Shown here: positions 55,601-64,000 of the stretch, piece by piece
Numbering within the stretch: the first letter of the stretch is position 1
Layout of the letters: the number at the start of each line of letters is the position of its first letter
Assembly (NCBI GenBank): GCA_012064385.1
Contig: QRDG01000238.1
Coordinates: forward strand, 790,518 to 854,517
DNA: 64,000 bases
Direction: 5' to 3'
Origin: Puccinellia tenuiflora
Lineage: Eukaryota > Streptophyta > Magnoliopsida > Poales > Poaceae
Notes under the pieces: generated by a model
What the model saw: only the letters and a program-made list of their open reading frames with translations
Told to the model about the DNA's origin: nothing
The model's database searches: none
Made by a program: the position numbers and the translations under genes

Positions 55601-57097
55601 TTGCTAGGTTGAATCTGGAAATTGTTCCTTCCGGTTTTCTAGCTAACCTCGAGATCAAATCCACTCTTGAGGATGAAATCAAGGCCGCCCAGCAATGATG
55701 CTGGCATCCTCAAGATTAAGGAGAATGTCGCAAGTGGAAAGGCCAAGTGTTTCTCTATTGATGACTCCGGTGTTGTTTATTTCGAAGGCCGCCTTGTGGT
55801 GCCCAAGAGTGGAAATACCAAAGGGTTAATTCTCCAAGAGGCACATGAATCTCCCATATCCATCCATCCCGGTAGCACCAAAATGTACCAAGACCTCCGT
55901 CCCAAATTCTGGTGGACCCGCATGAAGCGGGAGATTGCCAAATATGTTGCCGAATGCGATGTCTGTCGCCGGGTGAAAGCTGAACATCAAAGGCCAGCTG
56001 GTACCCTTCGCCCCATAGCCGTTCCCGAGTGGAAATGGGATGAAGTTGGTATGGATTTCATCACCGGTTTTCCAAGGTCACAAAAGGGCAACAATGCTAT
56101 TTGGGTCATCATCGACCGTTTGTCAAAGGTTGCCCATTTCCTTCCGGTCCGCGATGATATTCGAGCAAGCCAACTTGCCGACTTGTATATGGCCCGGATT
56201 GTTCCTTTGCACGGGGTTCCTTTGCGGATCATCTCCGACCGTGGAAGCTTATTTGTGTCCAAGTTTTGGCAAAGTTTCCAAACGGCTCTTGGAACCCGTC
56301 TCAACTTCAGCACCGCCTATCATCCTCAAACCGACGGTCAAACCGAAAGAGTAAATCAAGTCCTTGAGGATATGCTTCGGGCTTGTGTTATCTCTTTCGG
56401 CAAGGGTTGGGAAAAGTACCTCCCTCTCGCCGAGTTCTCCTACAACAATAGCTATCAAGCCAGTTTGCAAATAGCTCCCTTTGAGGTTCTTTACGGGAGA
56501 AAATGCCGGACTCCTCTAAATTGGTCTGAAACCGGAGAGAGGCCACTCTTCGGCCCTGATGTGATCAATGAAGCGGAGGAGAAAGTCCGTATCATTCGGG
56601 ATAACCTCAAGGCTGCCCAATCCCGTCAGAAAAGCTATTATGACAAGCACCATCAAGAGGTCCACTATGAAATTGGTGACAAGGCCTATCTTCGAGTCTC
56701 TCCTCTCCGGGGCGTTCGTCGCTTCGGAATCAAGGGCAAACTAGCACCTCGCTATGTTGGCCCTTTCACCGTTCTAGCCAAGCGAGGAGACCTCTCCTAT
56801 CAACTTTAGTTGCCCTCCAACTTTCCGGATGTACATGATGTGTTCCATGTCTCCCAACTCCGTCGTTGCTTCAAAGATCCTATTCGTGGGATTGATCATG
56901 AAGTGTTGGACCTTCAGGAGGATCTGACTTACCGTGAGCATCCTATCCGCATCCTGGATGAAGCGGAAAGGAAGACCCGCAATAAGACCATCAAGTTCCT
57001 CAAAATCCAATGGTCTAACCATTCCGAAGAAGAAGCTACTTGGGAGCGAGAATCTAGTCTTCGACAGGAATATCCCACCTTTTTCACTCAAGCCTAG
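52681..57097 (+). pseudogene. Gypsy gag-pol polyprotein with chromodomain, broken by two stops and a frameshift
   Basis: The start is set at ATG 52681 (MAPTRRGEQSNPDAPPPPSM); an upstream in-frame ATG at 52558 gives an unlikely hydrophobic leader. Gag ends with a CCHC knuckle (CFACGQPGHYSREC, residue ~300). Protease motif FDSGASHSFIS is at residue ~373. RT carries FSKMDLRSGYHQI and YIDDILVYS (~695). A TGA at 55003-55005 interrupts the RT end. RNase H (CDASLQGLGC, YSDHQSLKYL) follows, then a frameshift at about 55695. Integrase has the HHCC zinc finger (CDVCRR), GMDFITG, SDRG and TDGQTERVNQ. A TAG at 56807-56809 separates it from the C-terminal chromodomain (HPIRILDEAERKTRNKTIKF, WSNHSEEEATWERE), which in this group guides integration to heterochromatin. 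All domains are present, but no full polyprotein can be made. Confidence 0.92.
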
Positions 57098-57118
57098 AAT
57101 CTCGGGACGAGATTCCTG

Positions 57119-57133
57119 TAAGGGGGGTAGAAT
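57119..57133 (+). other. Polypurine tract
   Basis: AAGGGGGGTAGAAT lies immediately before the 3' LTR start TGTAACAGCC; it primes plus-strand synthesis in this element type. Confidence 0.85.
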
Positions 57134-60100
57134 TGTAACAGCCCCAGTTTGGTACCCTAAAATATGGGCCAAATTTTCACTTTTGCTTTTCCTTTCTTTG
57201 CATCATGGCATCCATAAATAATTTGCTTCACATGAAATAACACTTTGGCTTTAATTATTAATTCAAGGTTGATGAATGTTATTGAACCAACACAATCCAA
57301 ATTGAAATTCATATTTGTCCAGGAAGTTCTAACCACTTCAAATAGGTTGATTGCAAAAATTAATGCAATTGCAAAATTCGAATAATTAAATAAATACCTA
57401 ACTTGTCTGTGAGCACTTCCAAATAGTTTACACATAAAATATTTTTCAAATGGGCTACAAATTTTATGACAGCTTCTTGAAGTAATAAACTTGCTTTAAA
57501 AAATTTCCCAAAATTTTGGAAAGAGTTTAAGTAGCCCAATTAAATGTTTTAAATAGAGGGCAGAGATGAAACTAAAACAAGTTTGTTCTACAAACTTGCT
57601 TCAAATGAACTCAAAATTTTACCAGAGCTTCCTTGTGCCAAATGATAATTTTCCACAAATTTTCATCACATTTAGTTTGGCTTAAGTGCTTCAAAGGAAT
57701 AAGAGAAGCTGCTGTTTAAAAGAAAAGAAAGGGAAAAACTGGAGCGAGGGGGTTTTTGGCAAATTGCCATCGACACGGTGGCGACCGAGGGCACTGGCGC
57801 CATGCCACGCCGCGCTGCCCTGCTCCTCCCTGCACCCCACGGCCAGGCCCCCCCACCCGCTCCTCCTCGTGGTTAAGAAGACCAATGCCGGGCCCTGCTC
57901 TCTCCCTCTCATTTCCCTCTCCTCTGCTCCCACGCTCCCTCTCTTCCCGATTTTCTTCCACGGGGCCGGAGCCTCGCCGCCGTGACCCAGATCATCGCCG
58001 CCGATTGGGAGCGTCCCGGGAAAATCCACACGCACCAGCAGCTCTGCCGCGTCATCCTCTCCTTCCCCGTCAGAGGAATCGAGCAGGGGCGCCCCCGTTC
58101 GTGAGATCGACGTCACCTTCCTCCTCTACGGCCGCCGCGCTCTGAGCAAGCTCGCCACTGTCTCCGGCCTTCTCCATCACCGACGTGCACCTCCACGCGA
58201 CGAGGGTGAGCTCGCCGTCCTCCGGGACATCCTCGCCCTTCCCCTCTCCCCCTAGGTCTAGCCCGTGCAGACGAGGCCGCCGTCGGTCTCCGCCGTAGCT
58301 CATCGTCAGAGGCGTCCCCGGCGTCCATATGGTCCGCAGCGCCGCTCGTAGCTGCCCCGTCGTCCCGCGCACCGAATGCACACCGTAGATCGTCCTAGGA
58401 ATCCACCTCGTGGACGTGTGCGTGCTCGCCATTGCCGACGGTCACCGCGGCACCATGCCGGTCGTGGCACTCGCCGGGGTCAAACCGACCCGTGGGCCGC
58501 CGCGCCTATGTGGCCGCCTACGTGGCTCGGGCCCCGCCCGTCAGCCTCTGTGGCTGGCCACATCTCGGTGAAAAACGTTTCGGGAAGAAATTCTGGAAAT
58601 TAATAAAAGGGGCAGCATTAGATCCAAACTTTAAAATTCAATATCTTTTGAGCCACCATTCGGAAAAATGCAAATAATATGTCAAAATGCTCAAGAAGGA
58701 AATGTCTGTCTGTTAATGCCCTTGGTAGAATTATTGGGCCAAAATAAATTGCCTTTATTTAATAAATACAAAAATGGCAGATTTAAATCCCAACTTTGAA
58801 AATCCATAACTCTTTGAATATGGCTTCAAAAATTGCCAACAATATCTCAAAATGACCAGGGAATTAATATCTACCTGTTAGTTATGTTTACATGCCAAAA
58901 TGAATTTCCCTAATTTGCTGTTAAATTGAAATAACTAAAATGGCATATTTAAATCAATATTTAGAAAATTCATAAATTGATAAATACTAGTCCAACAATT
59001 GCAAATGATGTATCAAAGTGATCAGCAATTCAAATGCTATCTAGCTACGCTAAGTGCACATCAAGCAACCAATTTTTCCTTTGATGTTATTTTCGATTTG
59101 GTTAAAGTGAATTAAATTGCATAACCGTCTAAATCATCATTTATTCGTCGGTACTCAGAAAATTACAAATAAAGTACCAAAATGATCGGAAGGACAAACT
59201 CAACCCATTCATGTCATGATCATGCATATTTGAGCAACTTCTAAATAATGTGATCAGTTATGAACAATTAGACATTAAGATAAATATGGGGTTGTTTCCA
59301 AATAATTGCACGAATTATTTGGCCCTCCATTTAATGTTGCTATTTGAATTATATAATGATATCCTTGCATGAAATTGACATGTCATCATGTGATTGAGCA
59401 TTGCACTTGTCCGCGTGTGATTTATTTGCTCTTTGTGTTATTTTTGGGTATCGATAGATTCCGGAGTTGAGGTCACCCCGACCTATCCCGACGAGCAGTA
59501 CTACACGCCCGGGCAGCAAGGCAAGAGATAACCTAACCTTCTTGGCATCTAGCATCCTATGATTTTATCAATTTATGTTATCCACCATAATATTGCATGC
59601 GATTCAAATGTCTTTTTTTGATCAATATATAGAATATCCTATGAATGCATGTTTTTCCCCGAGCCAATCACAGGTATCCCTACCTATGAGCCCTAGAGAT
59701 GACGTGTTGGCCCGAGACAAATATATAATTGTTGATGTTAATTGCTTAGCTATGCTTAGACAATTTCTAGTAATGTCCGTTGTTAATTCCATAATTGTTG
59801 ATGTTAATGGAATGATTCGGGCCTGGTGGATAATGGTGATGCTTAATTAAAATGCTAAGACGGCTTGGGTGAGTTGCCATCGGGGATGGTGTTTTGCCTC
59901 ACTCTTGCCCCTAGGTGCGAGTTCTTTACCTCTTGAACCAAGACTGAGCGTGCTTCCGGAGGTGGGGACATATGGAATCCCCTTTGACCGAATAAGTTGT
60001 GAGGGGCTTGTCAAGGGTCCTCTAGTTTGCTATTTCCATTTGCGCGTGAGTGTGTGGGTGGAAAAGGAACGAGGATGGTGGTGTTTAGGATGTGGCCGCG

Positions 60101-61072
60101 GGGCAGGGCGCTGGGAGCGCTGAACCTGTCCTTCCGCACACTGATGGTCATTGAGTAAGCCTCATGCAATGTAAAGGTCTAACCGCGCCCACTCGCCGGC
60201 CTTCCCCGGAAGAGGGCCAATTAGGTGAGCCGGACGGTACCAATGGGTAAACTAGTACACCCCTGCAGGGTTTAATCTTTTCGAAAAGCCGTGTCCGCGG
60301 TTATGGACAACTTGGGAATAGACGATAAGACCATAGAGAAACTTAACCTAATTGATATGGCAGCTAAAGGTTGCATAATCAACGTGTGATAAAGGTCCAT
60401 TTCCTCGAGGGTGATTCGAGGGAGTGCCTTTGGTGGAGATGAGAGATGGTTATGGCTACAAGTAGGTTCGATGAGAACCGAATATGAAATGTTTACTATC
60501 TTATCCCCTTTTCGAAAACATTCTGAGTAGACGAATGCCATGTGTCAGTTACGTCTCGGTTTATGAAAATTAGCTTTATGCAAAAGAAATACATATATAG
60601 CTTTAGAGCCTCCGTCAGCATTGGGCCTATATCGCCCTACTAAACTTGCGAGTACGTCGTACTCAGTCTCTCTTTGCTGCCTCTATGATTTTATATTTCA
60701 GAAGAGGACGACCCCGAACAGCTAGGTGGGTTCTATGTTGACGTCGACTACTAGTCTGGGGTTCCCAGGTGGCAGCTTGGGACCGTGGAACAAGCTGGCT
60801 TGGGTGATGTTTATTGTAGGCCTCTTAGGCCATATATTTGCTTCTTGTTGTTAGACAACACTACCTGCTTCCGCTTGATGAATTGTTGGATCTGTGATCC
60901 TTTTGATGTGTAATATTTGTATTCTTCTCGTTATATGAGTTGCTATATGTTTTGTGTCGTAGAGTCATGCAATGTGCCAGTTGTTCCACAAGTCTTGATC
61001 TCTGTACTATACAGGATAGCTTTGTCCGTTGCACAGAGCTTCACTGTATAGTTTTGGGGTCGGGGCGCCACA
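57134..61072 (+). repeat. 3' LTR of the chromovirus (complete, 3939 bp)
   Basis: It begins TGTAACAGCCCCAGTTTGG and ends ...GGGGCGCCACA. It is mostly AT-rich with a C-rich block at about 57830-58580. The short open frames inside it recur in the 5' LTR and are not genes. The target duplication cannot be confirmed because the left end of the element is missing. Confidence 0.9.
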
Positions 61073-62006
61073 CACTCCAGCCTGGGCCGACCTGTGCGCC
61101 AGCCGCTTCGGGCACCGTCCCGGCCTTGGGCCCGGCCTGGCCGGCAGTGAGGCCGGCCTGTCTGCCTTTTGGTTTTCTTTTAAAGAAATAAACTAAATTT
61201 AAACATTTCATATCTTTTCGAGTAATGCTTGAAAAATTGCAAACCAAATATCAAAATGTTCAGAACAAGAATCTCTACATGATAGAACAAATGTAATAGT
61301 CTTTTGAACTTGTAATATTGTTGTTTATTTAAGAATTCCTAAAATGGGTTAAATAATACCTAATTTGGAAAAATCATAATTCGTTAAATAATTATCCAAA
61401 AATTATGAATAAAATATCAAAGTGATCGTGAGGTCAAATGCTATTCAACCATGTGAATATCAAATCATGATCACAAATAATTATTTGAAGTTGTTCATAA
61501 TTGGTTTAAATGAATTAAATTCCTTTAATTATTTAATTTGCTATTTACTCATCGGTACTCCGAAAATTACAAATAAAGTACCAAAATGATCGGAATGACA
61601 AACCCTACCCATTTCATGTCATGTCCATTCATATTTGAGCCACTTCTCTAATAATTTAATAATTTATAAAGAATGTGATCACTAAGATAAATATGGGGTT
61701 GATTCCAAATAATTGCACTAATTATTTGGCTCCCCATTTAATTTTGTTCCCCATTTAATTTTGTTATTTAATTTATATAATGATATCCTTGCATGAAATG
61801 GACATGTCATCATGTGGTTGACCATTGCACTTGTCCTCGTGTGATTTATTTTGTTCCTTGTGTTATTTTTGGGTATCGATAGATTCCGGAGTTGAGGTCA
61901 CCCCGACCTTTCACGACGAGCAGTACTACACGCCCGGGCAGCAAGGCACGAGATAACCTAACCTTCTTGGCATCTAGAATCCTATGATTTTATCAACTTA
62001 TTTTAT
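61073..62006 (+). mobile_element. Older fragment of a related gypsy LTR
   Basis: From about 61190 the sequence is a diverged version of the middle of the chromovirus LTR. Shared blocks include TACAAATAAAGTACCAAAAT, ATCGATAGATTCCGGAGTTG and CGAGCAGTACTACACGCCCG. It stops at 62006 where another LTR begins. It was probably the target of both neighbouring insertions. Confidence 0.75.
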
Positions 62007-64000
62007 TGTAACAGCCCCACTTTTGGTACCAGAAAATATGAGTAAAATTTTCACTTTTTGCATCTCAATTGCATCATGGCATATTTATTCAAATTGCTTC
62101 ACATGAAATAATCAGGGAACAACAATTGAGGAACCAAAGGTGATGATGTGAATGGTGAACAAAATTTCAAAGCAACTAAACATATTTGTCCAGGAAGTTC
62201 TAACTAATACAAATATGTTTGTGGCAAATATTAATGCAATTGCAAATTCAAATATTTAAATAAAACCCTAAAATACAAGAGAGCAAATGCTGAAATGTTA
62301 CCACATGAAATATTTTCCAAATGGGCTGCAAGTTTTACCACAGGTTGTAAATAATATATGTTGGCTCTGTGAATTTTTTTAGAATTTTTAAAATTAATTA
62401 AGGGCCTCAATTAAATAGAAAAGACTGCTATTTCAATTAAAGAATTAAAAACAGAAAAGAAAAAGACAGGCAGGGGGTTTTTGCAAAGTCGCCATCGTCT
62501 TCACGCTGTAGCGACCGCGTCCTCCCGCCACCATTGCCGACGAACCTCGTCGCCACTGTCGCGACTCCCTCGCTCTCTGGCCTCCCACGGTGGATAAGAC
62601 GCACGCCCGCTGCCCTAGCTACTCGCGCGCCCCCCTTTTTCCCCCACCTGCAAAAACCCTAAATCGAGCCGCGCATGGCCGTGCGCTGACCGAGCCGCCG
62701 CCGCTCGCCGCCGATGTTGCAGACCTCCCAGAGCAGATCGAGCTGGGGCGAAAGCTCGGCCTCCTTCTCCTCTTCCTCCTCCTCCAGGCAATCGGGCCGG
62801 GACGCCCTAGATCGACGCAATCATCTTCGTCTTCTCCGACGCTGCCGACACCGGCCACCGTGAGTCACCACCGCACCAGCCCTCCTCTGCCACCGCCGAC
62901 CTCACGCACGCGCTCAGGGTGAGCTCACGGTCCTAACGGACACCTCCTTCCTCTCTCTCTCACTCTCGGTTGCCGTTTCCCCCGTCGGCCGAACCGTGCC
63001 TCCGCCGTGGCTCGTCGCCGGCGTCCTTTCCGGTGACCATTTGGTCCCTACCGCCGCCACCTAGCTTGCCTCAGCGCGTAGACCCCAACCGTGCCCTCCG
63101 TTAGGCCTAGATTGCCGTAGATCGACGAGTGCATGATCGGCAGGCCGCCGGCCGCCGTCGCGCCGCACCGGTCGTGGCCTCCCCGCGCCTGTCAAATCTG
63201 CCAGTGGGCCGCTGGCCGACGTGGCATGCCAGCGTGGCTGCTGCCCCACCGGTCAGCCACCGTGGCTAGATGCGGCCCGGTACAAAACGTCCGGGGCATT
63301 TTTCCTGAAATTTAATTAAAAGACAGAATTTGATATGAACTTTGAAATTTGATAACTTTTGAACCACAAGTCCAAAAATTACAAATAATATGTCAAAATG
63401 CTCAGCAACAAAATGTCTACCTGTTAGTGCCATTGGTTAAATTATTTGGTCAAATTAAATTGCCCATATTTAATAAAAACAGAAATGGCAGAAAATAAGG
63501 GGAATTTAGAAATTGCATAATTTTAGTTTTACTTGTCCAAAAATTGTGTTCAATAGCTCAAAATGATCAGTGAACAATGGGCTACCACTTTATGCCCTTT
63601 TAGAGAGTTGGAGAATTAAATTTTAGTGCTGTTTACCAAAAATTACTAAAATGGCAGATTTAAATCCCATATTGAATAAATCATAACTTGGTGAATATTA
63701 CATCAAAAATTGCAAATGATATACCAAAATGACCAGCAAAGCAAATGCTATCTACCTATGTTAATATCACAGCATGAAAATAAATTTTCCTTTGATGTTA
63801 ATTTCGAATTGGTTAAAATGATTTAAATCGCATAACCGTTTAAATCATCATTTCTTCACCGTTAATCGGAAAAATGCAAACAAGGTACCAAAATGATCAG
63901 TAGGTTAATACCTATCTAATAATGTCATTTTCATGCATTTAGGACCCATATTTCAGTACTGGACGTTTTGATAAATAACGCAAATCACTAAGTTAAAGAT
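62007..64000 (+). mobile_element. Start of another related gypsy LTR, running off the window
   Basis: It begins TGTAACAGCCCCACTTTTGG and follows the layout of the 57134 LTR: AT-rich start, C-rich block at about 62510-63240, then AT-rich sequence with CATAACCGT and TACCAAAATGATCAG motifs. Divergence from the chromovirus LTR is clear but alignment is easy. Open frames in the C-rich block are not conserved and are not called as genes. The end and any internal region lie beyond 64000. Confidence 0.75.

Larger units (their letters stand above)
48862..61072 (+). mobile_element. Gypsy chromovirus (Tekay/Del-like) retrotransposon, 5' LTR truncated
   Basis: It contains a 5' LTR lacking its first ~530 bp, primer site, gag-protease-RT-RNase H-integrase-chromodomain in gypsy order, polypurine tract and complete 3' LTR (3939 bp). 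The LTRs differ at only scattered positions, so insertion was recent. Coding has two stops and a frameshift. It sits between a truncated CACTA array and an older LTR fragment of a related family. Clade assignment rests on gene order, very long TGTAACA-type LTRs and a C-terminal chromodomain. Confidence 0.9.

Noticed and set aside
62590..62922. ORF in the last LTR
   Set aside because: It lies in the C-rich LTR block, corresponds to non-conserved frames in related LTRs, and has low-complexity Pro/Arg composition.

Overview
This window is plant nuclear DNA, almost certainly from a Triticeae grass (wheat, Aegilops or barley type). Most of it is nested transposable elements: copia LTRs of the Angela/BARE-1/WIS kind, Sabrina-like and chromovirus-type gypsy elements, several CACTA (En/Spm) DNA transposons, a Stowaway MITE and antisense LINE-like 3' ends. 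Only two ordinary host genes are convincing: a pectin methylesterase/invertase inhibitor (PMEI) gene at 17915-18472 and a CASP-like four-helix membrane protein gene at 32243-32788. Single N characters at 4367 and 43200 mark assembly joins, so order and copy number around them are uncertain.

Left block (1-17.2 kb). Positions 1-4366 are the 5'-side, non-coding half of a CACTA element almost identical to 42563-45020. It has long foldbacks, a G-rich tract and a 414-bp tandem array. After the N, 4368-10202 is part of a second CACTA family, with decayed ORF1-type exons on the minus strand, a 168-bp AT-rich tandem array, subterminal hairpin repeats and a TIR ending at 10202. A third CACTA fragment (10203-12510) carries a related gene broken by one stop codon. 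A Sabrina-like non-autonomous gypsy element (12511 to about 17190) has a 5' LTR and a decayed gag-protease ORF but no pol and no 3' LTR.

Low-copy island (17.2-37.5 kb). The PMEI gene is followed about 760 bp later by a second copy of only its 3' end. After older LTR and LINE debris come an Angela-type 5' LTR and leader (24586 to about 26975). These run into an unrecognised 622-codon frame (27007-28872, one internal TAG) and an unrelated polypurine tract with LTR start. A MITE, a CACTA tail with a dead Ulp1-like protease, a Stowaway MITE and the CASP-like gene follow. Directly downstream of that gene sits a plastid DNA insertion (petL, petG, part of trnW). An inverted Angela-type solo LTR with a perfect 5-bp TSD lies at 34847-36707.

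Right block (37.5-64 kb). A CACTA element starts at 37544 and carries an open TNP2-type transposase gene on the minus strand (38.7-42.4 kb). Its promoter side holds the same foldbacks as the left copy and a tandem array of about 895-bp units. The minus strand of this array encodes a Lys/Glu/Arg-rich segment resembling the large subunit of chromatin assembly factor 1 (FAS1), which suggests a captured and amplified host gene fragment. A 906-bp solo LTR sits inside the array. The array is cut at about 48861 by a gypsy chromovirus (48862-61072) whose 5' LTR has lost its first ~530 bp and whose gag-pol frame has two stops and a frameshift. Related LTR pieces fill the window to its end.
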